From Notospermus geniculatus (Eukaryota; Nemertea; Pilidiophora; Heteronemertea; Lineidae), in contig NMRB01000827.1 in the NCBI GenBank assembly GCA_002633025.1, positions 104,813-168,812 on the forward strand: a DNA stretch of 64,000 bases, in the 5' to 3' direction. Each line of letters opens with the position of its first letter. Within the stretch, counting starts at the first letter, position 1. A program made the translations under genes and the position numbers. This document shows, one piece after another, positions 21,651-33,711 of this stretch. The notes beneath the pieces were generated by a model. It saw nothing but the letters and a program-made list of their open reading frames with translations, had not been told where the DNA came from and did no database searches.

Positions 21651-23182
21651 GTCTGATATCAGCATTGGCTCTGGTTACTATGAGTTGCAGACTCTGTTCT
21701 TCACCCAGTTCAGCTTACTCCGATCACCCACTACTCCCGAGCCTGATATCCATCTGAACCGACAGCACACTCATGACAACAATTTCTGCATCTGCTATAG
21801 ATTAACTACGGAATTGAATCACTTTGCTTCATCAGTTAAGTCAAAAGTTTAAATTGGATGGATCAATCCTCGATTAGCTCGAGTATTGGTTGTTTTGATA
21901 GCAAGCCACAGATTGCATCACTTCTAATTCTAATGGAAAAATAACCATGGTAATAGATACTTTTTCTGGCTATGAAAAAAAACAATCTGATGATAAACAA
22001 ACGGTCTTCTGCTCCAAATGTTTTTTCTGTGGTCCAGAGGACTACATTGCCAAGTTGACTGGTTACATCAGATAGTCTGTTACTAGATTCCCTCAAAAAC
22101 ATTATACAAGTACTAACTACTAGTAGTAGTGTTTGTACAATGTCTCTTGATGACCACTGCGAGCGCCGACCTGAACCGCCCTCTCTACCACTTTGGAGGA
22201 CGCACCCAAACCGCCCTCTCTACCACTGTGGAGGCCAGCGAATGAATCTTCAGCTTTGCCCAAATCTACCATCAACAACTTAGACCTAATATCCCCTGAA
22301 AGAATATGGCCAGTTACATGTTTTTGATATTAAGTTCTACAGGCATGTCATGAAAAATTGGATTTTTCTGTTTGTTTTAACCATCGATACATGCTATGGG
22401 GATCAAGGATGTTTTCAGCTTGCCTCAGGCTTGTTGAGTTAACGTGGAGGAGTTGCAAGGTTGAACGTAAAACATGGATGGAACTTCTAAGCCTCTGATG
22501 CGAACTAGAGTTGGTTCGCAGCACTCTCTCCTGAGAGGGTGATGCATTTTCGGCCTCACGCTGTGGGATGTTTTCTTCTTCACTATACCACAACTCAGAC
22601 ACTGTAAGTGTAACACTTTTCTGCTGGGAGCACATTCTAGTCGAAAGCAGAGTCAGTGCAGAGGGAACCTAAAACCCTCCTGATGCAGTGCCAACTCTGT
22701 TACACATGATGAAGAAGAGTTTGGGATGAAATGGCCATGCGCCTCCCTGTCCACCGATAAATCACCTGTAGTCACCAGAAATAATTTACCCATCCAATAA
22801 ATATTTCAACCATTTCTTCATCCGTCACAATGAATTAAAAATGTCATATTTTCCTGCCGTGGATGTCACATCAGATGAATAGAATCAAATGGATTCCAGG
22901 AGAGGTGTGAATTTTTCATGAGGGAAGTACCCCCGTAGTCATGATCAATCAGTTTCATCCAATATTCAACCTAATGACCACTCGGCCAGATCAGAACATC
23001 GACTCGATATCTGGGTATCGGATCTGTTAAAACTTTGGTCTGTTTTGCCTCTAGTGTCGTCCTTGACTCTGCTGTGAAGCCCGCAGTACACTTGACGATA
23101 TTGCAAGTGATCGAATCGCCACCGAGCAAAATCGGCTGTTGGCGTCTTGTGTGCACTGGACTGCGATCCGTGGAATCTTCTC

Positions 23183-23407
23183 AAACATCGTTTAAAACCT
23201 TTTAAAAATAAAAAAAAAAGCAAAAAACATTTTTTCAAACAATTTTTTTTTCAAAAATTTTTTTCCAAAAATTTGTTCCAAAAATTTTTTTTCAACAAAA
23301 AATTTTCTCAAAAAAACTTTCAAAAAAAGATTTTTTCAAAAACAATTTTTTTTGAAAAAAATTTTTTTTGGTCTGTACCCTTATTTTGTTTTCTGGCGAA
23401 AACCCTG
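23183..23407. mobile_element. CAGGG-ended MITE, left-truncated (copy B)
   Basis: Corresponds to the right part of 12734-13084. The A/T-rich interior and the right end TCTGGCGAAAACCCTG are present and followed by CTCGT. The left half and upstream flank are gone, joining CTTCTC directly to AAACATCG. Confidence 0.75.
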
Positions 23408-23990
23408 CTCGTGGCCTTGTATTGTCTGCCCAGTTGATGCTCGGCCATGCACCCCGCCAATGTGGCATCTTCATCCGACTGTAACTCAACGGTTCGTAGC
23501 CTTGTGATTTAGGAGAACAATTAAAGATCTTCCCACTTAGCTGTGACCTTGTCGTAATCACCCATTTGATTGCTTTAATCTAATGACTTCAAACGTGGTT
23601 AGGGGACATTACAGATGTCTTCATCAGTCATGGCTCCATCGCTGCTGCGCAATCAAGTTGCTGACGTAGTTGTGATGAAATTCCTCCGCAGTTGTGTGGT
23701 GCCATTTTGGGACCTTATATGTCGTCTCAAAGCTTCTCTTAGACTTGCAGATCGGAAGTCGTCTAATACATGGTCCTTTTGTGGTCGTTGTTGACACCCT
23801 ACAGACCAATTCCACTTGGGCCTGCAGAGTTTTTAGGCTTGTCCAGTGCTAACCAGTGTCAGATTAAAAAAAGATAGAATTGCTAAGTATTTCTAGGGTT
23901 ATGCCAGTGTCAAAGCAAGAATAAGATAGACAGCATTCTTTGAGTTATACCATGTCATTTTGGTGTTCCTCCAAACTGTACACAATAGAA

Positions 23991-24611
23991 ACAGGCATGA
24001 GAAGAAGGCCACGCAAACAGGACACAGAATTCTTTACCGAATGTTGCTTCCGAAAAATCCTGGGTGATCATAAAGAGCCAGTCACTAAAATACAATCCCT
24101 GCCCAAAGTCAGAAGACATCAAATTGGGAAGAAAAATTTGGATTCACCTTCTGTTGGTGAAGATAAAGATGCAAAAATAATTGTTCATCTGTCTCACCAA
24201 ACCCATGAAATTCGTGTCATACAATGTATATAAGACGTGTCTTGACTTCTGACCTTCACTAGCATTTCACTTGCCATCTGATGACAGGCGAAATGCTGGT
24301 CACGGTCGGAAGTTAAGACGCTTTCTGGCATGAGGAGAGTCTGGCAATGCAGGTGACTCCCATGCTCGAACGCGGATGGCATGTTTGGGGTTCATGCCTT
24401 TCAACGTCCCCCAACGACCAAAACTTTTTTATAATATTTTTATAAAATATATGATGATTTGGAATATGCACAAGGCCTAATCTATGACGAGGTTTCTTAT
24501 CGAGCAGATGATTGTCAACAGAATTGTTTGACATGAAAGGGAATGGGAATGATGGAAGCCAACACAGGCAGGGTTTACAGCCAGTGCAAGAGACTTTTCA
24601 CAGCGTCATAC
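23991..24611 (+). repeat. 620 bp dispersed repeat, uninterrupted copy in B
   Basis: Best intact reference for the four-copy repeat (others at 14185, 38519, 41803). It begins near GGCATGAGAAGAAGGCC and ends near GACTTTTCACAGCG. It contains the 23940-24233 frame and an AT-rich TTTATAATATTTTTATAAA segment at about 24426. Confidence 0.8.
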
Positions 24612-26092
24612 CTCTGCTTGATGAAGGGAAGTTTGGTGTTAAAAAGTATGACAGGAACCAACAATGATGAGTTGCCCATTGTGATCCAACACACACGAAA
24701 CACCTCTCCTACAGATCAGTTGTTTGAGGTTCCTGCTGATTTGTATCACAGTAGTCAACCAGTGACTTCCCCCTCCCACTCTGGTCTTATGAATTCATTC
24801 ATGGGTTTAATCAGCGAGAATTTTTTCCCGGCCACAAAGTCAGATTCCATTTTTGTCAACTACGTGCTGAGGAGGTGAACGTAGCATTAACTAAATCATG
24901 GTTGAGGTTCTAGTTGAGCTCGTTGCTTGTTGGATCAAGCCCTTGATCTTCTTGATTGGCAACTCCTGTAATTGAATGGATTTAGGTGAAAATTACATGC
25001 TGCTGATGTGGTTTAGAAGTGCTGTACATTCAAAAGCTAACCTGGAGAGAAATCCAATGTTTTGTGCACCTCATTTGTGCACGTCTGGGCGACCATAGTA
25101 AAGAATCCTTTCGACGTGCAGATCTACAAGTTTCCTGGTTCCCAATTCATCCTGCTGAAATTGTAGAGGTGGAGGATGCTTTTTCAACCAGTCACATAAG
25201 GCCGAGTTTACATAGAGGTGTACGATATATGGTCATGCTGGCCTTACTGGCCTTACTGAACTGTGATTCCTATTAGGGCTTGGTGAATTGGATCCCACAG
25301 CCTCAAACTCTCAACCTCTGCTCCAAAAAAGGTCCAGAAGTCATAATTAAGTGGTGTCGTCACCAAGACTCGAAAAATATTGGACCTGACCCAAAAATAT
25401 GAATTGGTGCCTTCCGTTCCTTATGGACACGGATCTGCCACTGCTGTATCTTAATATGACGGCCCCTCGTGATGTCCTCGTAGGAGCTATCAATTCATCC
25501 GAACATATATAATATGTATATGAAATCACCTCTGTTAGACTTGTCGTTTATATCTGTGTTGACAGGAGGAAATAGGATTCATGGCCTATTGAGTCTCTGA
25601 ATGGGGATTTAAACTGGAAACGGCTATGTCGTGTCTTGTCATGAAGCTATTTGCTATTAACAATGGCGCTGTCTGTGATATTACTTAAAAACCTTGAAAG
25701 TTTCTCCAAAACGTGTTTTCCTGCCACAAAAGAACTTTAGCTGATGAATTCCCGGTGTAGTAATCATCCAAAGTGCTCTACCCTCGAGTTCCAACTTTTC
25801 CAAGCCTAAAGTACGAGAACTTTAACATTTCTTAGAGTTCATTGAATGGATGATGCTGTCCCGTTTGTGACATGCTCAATATTGGAATTCCCACTGCAGC
25901 ATCTGTCTTACCGCGAATTGGTGTTTTGAAAAAGTCTAAAAGCAATAAGTGGTGGTAGTGAATTATGGTGTGGTAAAGAAGAGTATTGGCTGTCAGATAC
26001 CAGGCTCTAGCAATGACTTACCTGGAAGCCACCAGGGAATGTGGTGATGTTGTCCTAACACTCCCCAATCTTTAAAGCCACTGCTCAAAGTG

Positions 26093-26252
26093 TTGAGTTT
26101 TCTCTTGCAAGTTGGTTCTCAATGGGCGACTTGCCATTGTTGGTTTCCTTACAGCTTAAGCTGAGACCAATGACACAACCAACTGCCCGTAGGGTTCTGT
26201 GGTTGGGGCAGGAATTGCTCATTGAGAGCCAACTTGCAGGAGAAAACTCAAA
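26093..26252. mobile_element. foldback-family MITE, 160 bp, intact
   Basis: The arms are TTGAGTTTTCTCTTGCAAG and CTTGCAGGAGAAAACTCAA. Both continue inward with GTTGGYTCTCAATGRGC, giving about 38 bp of terminal inverted repeat. The core has GTGTCATTGGTCTCAGC on the minus strand, shared with the 28953 member. Copy A's version is split by insertions. Confidence 0.82.
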
Positions 26253-26360
26253 CAGAGATGTAGTAATGTAAAGAAGGTTGAGAACTTCCCATGTCTGGTC
26301 ATTAGTGATGATGTCCTCTCAAACTGTTTTGTTTTGGGGAGTGACTGGCAATGTATTTCT

Positions 26361-26803
26361 GAGGAGCCTTGATAGTCGACTTTCAGAGGAGCCTTGATCG
26401 GTCCGCTCAGCAAGCGGCAGGTTCCGGATTGGAATCCAGCCCTGGCCAAAAAGGATTTCATTACCGGCTCTTCACATCCGTCGCCTGGGAGAGTAAGCCG
26501 TGGTGCCTTACCTTGTGCCTTTGCAAGGGCAAGTAAAGTCCTTTTCATCGTACGTTGAGCCGGTGTAACGGGAGCGTGGGTTTTATGGGAAGTCGAGAAG
26601 TAAGAAAGCCATGAATCAGTCGATCTTGTGAGAGTTCATGCGCCATGCAGAGCTCGTGCTTTCCTTTTCTAACGAAATGACGTTTCCTTTAACGTAATCG
26701 TGGCGACCCATCCAAGGAGCTTGAGATGGCCTCTTCTGTACTTACCAGGGCCAATAATGGTATCGCTTTGGCCTTGACGGAAAAATCTAATACAAAATGC
26801 ATT
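26361..26803 (+). mobile_element. tRNA-derived SINE, interrupted (copy B)
   Basis: Same structure as 18312-18765: tRNA-like head, body to AAGTAAAG at about 26541, about 160 bp of foreign sequence, then the 3' part with GGGCCAATAATGG..GGCCTTGACGG and an AATCTAATACAAA tail. Confidence 0.75.
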
Positions 26804-27489
26804 TTGAAAATGATCCTTGTCATTGATAATCTGTGTCCACAACTTTGCTCTTGCTGTTGCATGATTCATCCGTAAGTATTTGTTCCAGTAGTACGAGTGT
26901 TGTAGAGTAATTCTAATGATCAAACACGAGATGCTGGTATCCCTAAACAACAATCAAATCTAACTTGCTTAATTTCCCTGTGGTCCTCGACGTGAAACTA
27001 TAAGCACGGCAGCCGCTGCTACAACTTTCTTTTTATATGAATCGGCACGCAATATGTGGCTTTAGGGAATTTTAAGAGGAAATGGGGTGAATTATTGTGG
27101 ATGAGAGGAGCCATGGCTGGGCTACTCGGGGTCACTATGAGTGAATTAGCATGGTATCCTGAGGATTGTTCCGTGCCGTGGTGCATGCCTGAGGGTCTGT
27201 ACCAGCCCGATGAGGTTAATTTCGCCGTAAGAGATTGGAGTCACGTACCATGAGATCGCAATTTAGGAAACTGGATTATGCCAATTGGCAGCGATGCAGA
27301 TATTTTTACCTGTCAGCGGGATGTGGCGTGATATTTCTGACCAAAATGAGGCTAAGAATAGTTCGTGTCATTTCATCTAAGATGATTTGTTTTAACAAGG
27401 CTAACTTTTGTGGTCCTTGACTTCCGCGTCGTAGGACACGGTGGCACTCATTCCATCTAGGCATTTTTGGAGAGTGAACATTGGACATT

Positions 27490-27608
27490 GGCTAGTATTC
27501 ATAAAAGTTAGCAGATGCTTTTACTTAAGATTTGCACAGCGAGGTCAAATGTAAATGTACTACAAACCTTGAAGTAAAAGCATTTGCTAGCTTTTATGAA
27601 TATCAGCC
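27490..27608. mobile_element. 119 bp palindromic MITE
   Basis: The ends are GGCTAGTATTCATAAAAG and CTTTTATGAATATCAGCC, continuing inward with TTAGCAGATGCTTTTACTT and its near complement, about 37 bp per arm. Flanks ACATT and ACATC could be a 5 bp target duplication. Confidence 0.72.
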
Positions 27609-27734
27609 ACATCTACCAGTGGATGGGATATTGATGTAAATGATTGCTGGGCCAATCCAGGCCTTGTCTTCTGAGGTGAGCAAAAAACTGCTCGCCTGAG
27701 AACAATGTTCTGAGGGTACGATCAGAAGCTTTCT

Positions 27735-28185
27735 TCAAGTGGTAAAAGAGGGCGCCACTGAACTGATTCAGTCCAATCCCCCCTTGCTTCTTCCTCACTT
27801 CGTGATGAAAACATGTTGATTGGTGAACGTTCTGTTATTGCCATATTTGTCAAAAAACGCAATCAATTGATTACCGTTCCATTCCTTATGGTTAATTACA
27901 ATATCAATTAACGAGGCAATTTGTTGTTTTTGATGCTCGTCTGGTTGGTAAATGATGATATATAATGCGGGTTTGATGACGAAAAAAGGGAAAAAGTGAT
28001 GCTTTGTGTTGGTGGGAGCTTGAGGGGTTCATCAGGAACCAATATATATGCTAATGTTATAGATAGTTTGCTGCTGCCAATTGGATTCACAAAGTTTGTT
28101 TGTTCTTCTTTTCTTGACAATTGCCCAACTGTAAAACCTGACAGGCCTATCAGTTAGTGATCTCTGGCAGTAAAGGCGCTGTTCC
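27735..28185 (+). repeat. 0.45 kb duplication, first copy
   Basis: From AAAAGAGGGCGCCACTG to AAAGGCGCTGTTCC it matches 28270-28951 apart from small differences and the 230 bp insertion in the second copy. It ends at the single N at 28186. Confidence 0.85.
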
Positions 28186-28186
28186 N
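28186..28186. other. single ambiguous base (N)
   Basis: The N lies immediately after the last base of the first duplicate, where the second duplicate instead continues with ATGTGAGAG. A likely contig join or unresolved base. Confidence 0.9.
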
Positions 28187-28269
28187 GGCAGTGATGTAAT
28201 GTTCAGATGGGCCAATGGACGAAAAGTCCCCTTCCGTACAAGGGTCTGTATTGGAGGAGGCATTGATGT

Positions 28270-28951
28270 AGTGATAAAAGAGGGCACCACTGAACTACTT
28301 CAGTCCAATCCCCCTTGCTCCTTCCTCACCAGGGGCATAGCTAGCTTTATGGCCTAGAGGGGCACAATTGTTAGAATCTGTAGGGCAAAGTCGAGGGGGT
28401 CTGGAAAAAAATTGAAAAAATCTACATCGTCTCAGATGCATTTTCCCCACATCTGACACCACAATAACTTGGGTTGAAGAGGGAAAATTACCTTTTAGGG
28501 GGAAATTTGCTTTGTCCCTTTTTGCTGTGGGGGGCATTTGCCCACTAGCTGCACCCCTGCTCACTGCTTTGTGATGAAAACACGTTGATTGGTGAAGATT
28601 CCATTGCCATATTTGCCAAAAAAATGCAAGATCAATTGATTACCGTTCCATTCTTTATGGTTAATTACAATACCAATTAACGAGGCAATTTGTTGTTTTT
28701 GATGCTCGTCTGGTTGGTAAATGATGATATATAATGTGGGTTTGATGACGAAAAAAGGGAAAAAGTGATGCTTTGTGTTTGTGGGAGCTTGAGGGGTTCA
28801 TCAGGAACCAATATATATGCTAATGTTATAGATAGTTTGCTGCTGCCAATTGGATTCACAAAGTTTGTTTGTTCTTTTCTTGAGAATTGCCCTGCTGTAA
28901 AAACTGATAGGCCTATCAGTTAGTGATCTCTGGCAGTAAAGGCGCTGTTCC
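28270..28951 (+). repeat. 0.45 kb duplication, second copy with insertion
   Basis: Partner of 27735-28185. It is interrupted at 28330-28559 by a CAGGG-ended element. Outside that, the copies differ by scattered substitutions and short indels (for example around 28585-28630). Confidence 0.85.
28330..28559. mobile_element. 230 bp hAT-like MITE, 5 bp TSD CTCAC
   Basis: The ends are CAGGGGCATAGCTAGC and GCTAGTGGG-type sequence read inward from CAGGGGTGCAGCTAG on the minus strand. CTCAC flanks both (28325-28329 and 28560-28564). The first duplicate shows a single uninterrupted CTCACTTCGTGATG at the equivalent place, which confirms the insertion and the 5 bp duplication. Confidence 0.88.
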
Positions 28952-28952
28952 A

Positions 28953-29120
28953 TGTGAGAGTTTTCTCAGGGAAGTTGGCTCTCTTTGAGTTCCTCAATCA
29001 ATATAAAGAACTATTGGAAGTCACTTGTGTCATTGGTCTCAGCTTAAGTCCTAAGGAAACCAGTAACAGTGAATTGCCCATTAAAGACCCTACTTGCACG
29101 AGGAAACTCCTAGGAAAACC
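28953..29120. mobile_element. foldback-family MITE, diverged
   Basis: The left arm GTGAGAGTTTTCTCAGG..GTTGGCTCTCTTTGAG and the right arm GAATTGCCCATTAAAG..CGAGGAAACTCC are inverted relatives of the 26093 element. The core again contains TTGTGTCATTGGTCTCAGC. A half copy (GAATTGCC..GCAACTTGCACAGG) follows at about 29247-29300. Confidence 0.6.
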
Positions 29121-29310
29121 GTGCCTTTAGGATCCAGAACTGAAGTGAGATGTTTCGTGGCTGCAGCCAGAGCCACACTCAAGTCAACAAATAAAAGTTG
29201 AAATGACTGATGATCACAACTCTCAAGTCTTCATGATGACCAACAGTGGTGAATTGCCAAGGCCTTGATGAGCAACTTGCACAGGAAAACTCGCATTGTC
29301 TTTCAATGGG

Positions 29311-30685
29311 CCCATCGGTGAAACAAACCACAGCCAAATGAGTTGTTTCTGGTGGTAGTCATGCGGCCATGAGGAGGATTTGATGGGCTCAAGTCAACAT
29401 ATGTAATTGGCAATGACAGATGATGGCTACTCCCAGATCTTCTTGATGACTGCAAATTTGGAAGCACTTATTTGACCGACTGTCCCATCAGCTCCATCTT
29501 CCTCTGCTGCCAGACACATTTAACACCCGATTACCCCCACGCTTCATGAATATTCAACTCATGCCGGCAGTCACCACAAAAAGTGATTGCGTGAAGACTA
29601 GTGTTTATGGCTGATTACTGGTAACAAGGTGCAATTAATGGGAGAAAAAGACAAATGCCGTCGGCTGTTTGGAATTGTGGGAGGTTTTTCTTCTAAGGAG
29701 GAGAGATCTCCTGTATAAATATGAATACTTCCCGTTGTAAAGGGACCACTGTAGAATAGAAGCCACCTATCACAATTTTCATCTTGGTGGTTTCACTCCT
29801 CATTGTTTCTGGTTTTAGCACCAGATGTCACCCAGAATCCGTAACTGCTTTACACTGCAGTCTTGGGTTTAAATCTTTGTCACTTTCATCCTGGATAGAT
29901 AGATGTAGGAATGAAAGTGTTTTTGGTTACCAGCCTTTGCCTTCACTGCGACTGTTCTTTTGGCTACAGCCCTTTTCTTACGGTGCAAATCTTCCTGACA
30001 TAGGACCCGTGTTGCGTGATAGTTAGCAACCTGAGAACATCCCACCTTGACACTTTTGACAAATAACCAAAGCAGAGAAGGCGGCGTATACTCCTGTACA
30101 TGAAAGATGCCTTCTTTTGTCATACATCTTCTGGTACGCTCACACGGATGCCACAAAGAAAATGATCACCTCCTGTTCTATCTGTGGTAAACAAATAACA
30201 CCTTCACCTTACAACAATGGAGATTAATTGTCGTTAGGGACCAGAGGCTGCTGATTGAATCAACCCGTAATGTCAGATTTATGACATGACGTTGGGAGGT
30301 GGTGTTTTTGTGGAGTTTCTTTCCCGTCACGTTCTCCTGTGGACGGAAGTCGAACAGCGATCGCCATCACTCATACAATGCCTTATGAGCTGGAAAAAAG
30401 TCTCAGATCTGGTGGGATTTGGTCTCTGTATCTCGGCATTGTTGGATAAGGTCAATAATGACTTGGCTACAAGCGTAGCATTACTCCAACAAGAAGAGCA
30501 TCGCTAGAGTACTTCTGACATTGTTCTTTTTCTTCTTGAAGACAATACGACGCTCCTCAGAAGTGCATCACCCTCTGTGTCTCAGGAAGATTGGGTATGA
30601 CTGGGAGCTTTTCGTCTCACTGATTATAGAGTATTCGCAATCGCCTGGGTACACCTACGACTACATTTAGGTTACGATTTTCTGT
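29311..30685. other. anonymous stretch
   Basis: No gene or repeat family recognised. Short frames at 29784-30026, 29869-30156 and 30286-30507 have no recognisable domains. Confidence 0.4.
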
Positions 30686-30894
30686 AGAGGTTCTTCATGT
30701 GATGTCACATTTCTATGTTGCCATATTGGCCATCAAAATGTCAAGCGACGTCATGGCATAAACACAAGAGTCAACACAGATCATGACGTCAAAATGTCAT
30801 GATAAGACAGTTTTGACGTCGCCGTCAACCATTTGACGGCCAACATGGCCAATTCTTTGCAGTCATGTGACCGTAGTGACGTCAGTGAACCTCT
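30686..30894. mobile_element. TGACGTCA-group MITE, 209 bp (copy 1)
   Basis: The ends are AGAGGTTCTTCATGTGATG and CGTCAGTGAACCTCT. Inner arm blocks GCCATATTGGCCATCAAAATG and CATTTGACGGCCAACATGGC face each other. It carries two perfect TGACGTCA motifs plus several GACGTC half-sites. No clear target duplication. Confidence 0.78.
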
Positions 30895-32389
30895 GTTATC
30901 TGAATACCCGAACAATAGATAAGCACCATCGTTGGCCTCTCCGGGCGGTTGCAAAATCTCACTTACATATATACTCCATTGTACCCCCTGATACCCCAAT
31001 ACTTTGTATATCTTGATTTTGTTTCCGACAAAATGACCCCCGAGGCGATTGTCTGATTGAAGTGAAGCTTTTGATTGTTTCTAAATAGGATCACCAATAT
31101 CTTCTAAATCAGATCGAGAACTATAATGGAAATAATTGAACCTAATTGATTTAGGAATCAATGCAATATGAGAAGGAAATACTCCGATTACTCAGATTAG
31201 GTTTGAATGGAGAAGGATTTATGAAGTCAGGCATGTCAGGAGGTGGATAAGTTACAATTGATTTGGTCAACATGGTCAACTTATTGACAAAGTTTTGACA
31301 AAATCTTTGGTACTTTCTGAAAAGATGCATTAATTGTCCGGAAATGGGTGTCAACAGGTGGGGTGGCGGGGGGGGGATGTAGTGGTTAATCTATCTCCGT
31401 AACAAACTCCACACCAAATGTGTGGCAGTCAAAAAAACCCTGTCGGTGTCACATTTGAGGAAAGTGTTCATGGTCTTGGTGGACTCCCATATTTCAGTAG
31501 CTGAAATGCACTCCGTACCAATTAAACAAGCAGATAATGCAGAGGCAATCTGAGAGCCCTTGTTGATTTATTCAGCGACATCAGACAGGCTTTCCTAGAC
31601 CGCCTCACAAATGACTTCATGACATTGGCCTAGGGTATTCTTTCATCTCAGACTAACGTCAAGTTTTTCTTTGAAAACACGTCTAAAAATATCTCCTCTG
31701 AACTTTACCAACTTTCATTTCATCATGATTTTCTGACTTGATGGTTTCACCGTCTTTATTAACCGATCGCTTTTTCTGCAAATTTGCATTCGGGTTTATT
31801 ACATTCTCAGCTGATAACGGTGTGAGATTTCTCTCGCTAAGAACGCTCTTTTAAATGAAACATGTGTGCCTTTGGCAGAAAAATTGGCTACAATCAGTTT
31901 TCTTTACCGTACATGTACTTCGTAAATGAGACGATGAAAGACAAACATCAATGCCGAAGCCCAGGCCAGTCAGTCCATCGAAGAAAGAGATGTGCTGCTG
32001 GCAAGGCCAAGCAGAAACCATACTCTGCACACATTTTCTTTTGAAAGCAGACAATATTGTATATTTTTGCTAACATTTTGTCCTTGGGTCACCTTCTCAG
32101 CATGCTCAAATTTAAATGAAGTGTGAGAGATAGGATTCGACCAAGGTCATCGTGAAATCCTCCGTCGTCTTTGATCATCATATACCCTCTGGCCTCATCC
32201 ATCATGACCTCTCATTAGGACTGAGAAGTCCAGATCTTTTACTGTTAAGTCAAAGATCGGCTGGTCTATCAATGATGCGGCCGTTGTTTGCCTGATGGCC
32301 AATCACATTGCTCTGATTGCTTCTCGGCGATGGTCTTTAACTTCGGGTCGCTGTCTCTTGCTTTCTGAAAAAGAGGAACAGGATTATAC
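30895..32389. other. anonymous stretch
   Basis: No gene or repeat recognised. It has a G run near 31365-31378 and short frames only. Confidence 0.4.
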
Positions 32390-32665
32390 AGCAGTCTTAG
32401 TGGTTATCACGTCCGCTTAGCAAGTGGCAGGTCGCGGGTTTGAATCCAGCATGGGCCATGTGGAATTAATCATCCCTGGCTCTTCAGTCCGTCGTATGGG
32501 ACAGAAAGCCGCGGTGCCTTGTACCTTGTGCCTTATTTGCAAGGGCAAGTAAAGACCCCATCCAAGTGGAGGAACATGAGTAGCTTGTGATGGCCTCTTC
32601 CCTACTTACCAGGGCCAATAATGCTATGGCTTCAGCCCTGACAGAAAAATCTAATACAAATCTGA
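32390..32665 (+). mobile_element. tRNA-derived SINE
   Basis: Head with A-box region TCTTAGTGGTTATCACG and B box GGTTTGAATCC at about 32437-32447. Body with TGCCTTGTACCTTGTGCC and AAGGGCAAGTAAAGACCCC. 3' hairpin GGGCCAATAATGC / GGCTTCAGCCCTG, ending AAATCTAATACAAATC. Near full length, about 275 bp. Confidence 0.82.
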
Positions 32666-33089
32666 TACAGAAGATCAACTGGCTGACCATCACTGAGTGT
32701 GGGTCAGTTGAAAAAAAACATTTCCTTCTTTTCAAACAGAGGAGCTTGAAAATGCGTAAGAATGTTCCACCGTGTATCGCCAGCATCATCAGAACATCAT
32801 CGTGCAATAAACAGCCCCCAGATCAGTGGTCATTAATAACATAACCATATCAATGACACATCGTGATCATCGCCGTAATAATCTATAGCTATCCCACTGT
32901 CCTCGGCGTCTCTGACAGGAAATCAGGAAGTGTGGCGTATATGATGGTGAAAAGAGGAAATTACTAATGTGGTCAAGATATGTCCATATCAGCTGCTTGA
33001 TGTCCGAGGAATATTTACGGTAGTCCGACGCTTCCAAGTGACTGGATTCCAAGTCTGAGTCCTATCACGATGAGGGATTGGTGGGGTAA

Positions 33090-33178
33090 GGGCCAATTTA
33101 CACAATACGATTTTTACATCGTACAACAAAATCGTGTCCGTCTTGGACCGTATAGGCTAAATTGGCCTTAAGGGTTTG
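33090..33178. mobile_element. 89 bp palindromic MITE, TAA TSD
   Basis: The ends are GGGCCAATTTACACAA and TAAATTGGCCT. TAA flanks at 33087-33089 and 33179-33181 suggest PIF/Harbinger-type insertion. The core is an inverted pair ACGATTTTTACATCGT / ACAAAATCGTGTCCG. It is repeated in the second duplicate at 34001-34089. Confidence 0.75.
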
Positions 33179-33272
33179 GGTACCAGGGTCATGAACTGGA
33201 GGTTTGGGGGTTGACCATGTAGGAGCGGTTCTAGGGTTTGGGGGTGGGATGGAGGGTGCAACTACCGGTACT

Positions 33273-33550
33273 GAGGAGGCCTGATAGCCTAGTGGTTATC
33301 ACACCTGCTCTGCAGGTGGCAGGTCCCGGGTTCGAATCCAGCCTGGGCCATATGGGATTTCATTCCCGGCTTTTCACGTCTGTTGCATGGGACTATAAGT
33401 AAGCCATGGTGCCTTGTACCTTGTGCCTTTGCAAGGGCATGCAAAAGACCCCATCCAAGTGAGGAACATGAGTAGCTTGTGATGGTCTCTTCCATACTTA
33501 CTAGGGCCAATAATGCTATGGCTTCGACCCTTGTAGAAAATCAAATACCA
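33273..33550 (+). mobile_element. tRNA-derived SINE, full length
   Basis: A-box region TGATAGCCTAGTGG at 33282-33295 and consensus B box GGTTCGAATCC at 33329-33339, with the usual 30-odd base spacing. The acceptor stem does not pair, so this is a SINE promoter and not a tRNA. The body includes CTTGTGCCTTTGCAAGGGC, and the 3' hairpin GGGCCAATAATGC is followed by an AAATCAAATACC tail. Best copy in the window. Confidence 0.88.
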
Positions 33551-33711
33551 GTACACTACATGTACTACTGGTACATAAAAGGTGGCATCCACTCTGAAAA
33601 CATTGAGAATCACAGTAAAAAACATACTTCTGCAGCATAATGGGGTCCCGCTTCCGTCTCATCCTGAATGTGCCTCTACCACAAGAAAACCTGACTGCTT
33701 CCAAAAGGTAA

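Larger units (their letters stand above)
20852..27253 (+). repeat. large tandem duplication, copy B (6.40 kb)
   Basis: Direct-orientation partner of 10158-19219. It lacks every large insertion present in A and so displays the empty sites, for example TTAA at 26156-26159 and the CAAGTTTCCTGG site near 25133. It also has its own deletion removing the left half of the CAGGG element (junction near 23182). No gene recognised. Confidence 0.92.
32802..33711 (+). repeat. 0.91 kb tandem duplication, first copy
   Basis: Matches 33713-34622 at a constant offset of 911 with very few differences. It contains a SINE (33273) and an 89 bp MITE (33090). It ends at AAAAGGTAA directly before the N at 33712. 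Confidence 0.95.

Noticed and set aside
10158-27253. Copies A and B as long terminal repeats of a giant element
   Set aside because: They are far too long, have no TG..CA ends, primer-binding site or polypurine tract, and nothing coding lies between them.
33282-33350. Functional tRNA gene with perfect B box
   Set aside because: The acceptor stem does not pair and the same head recurs in at least nine places joined to the same SINE body.
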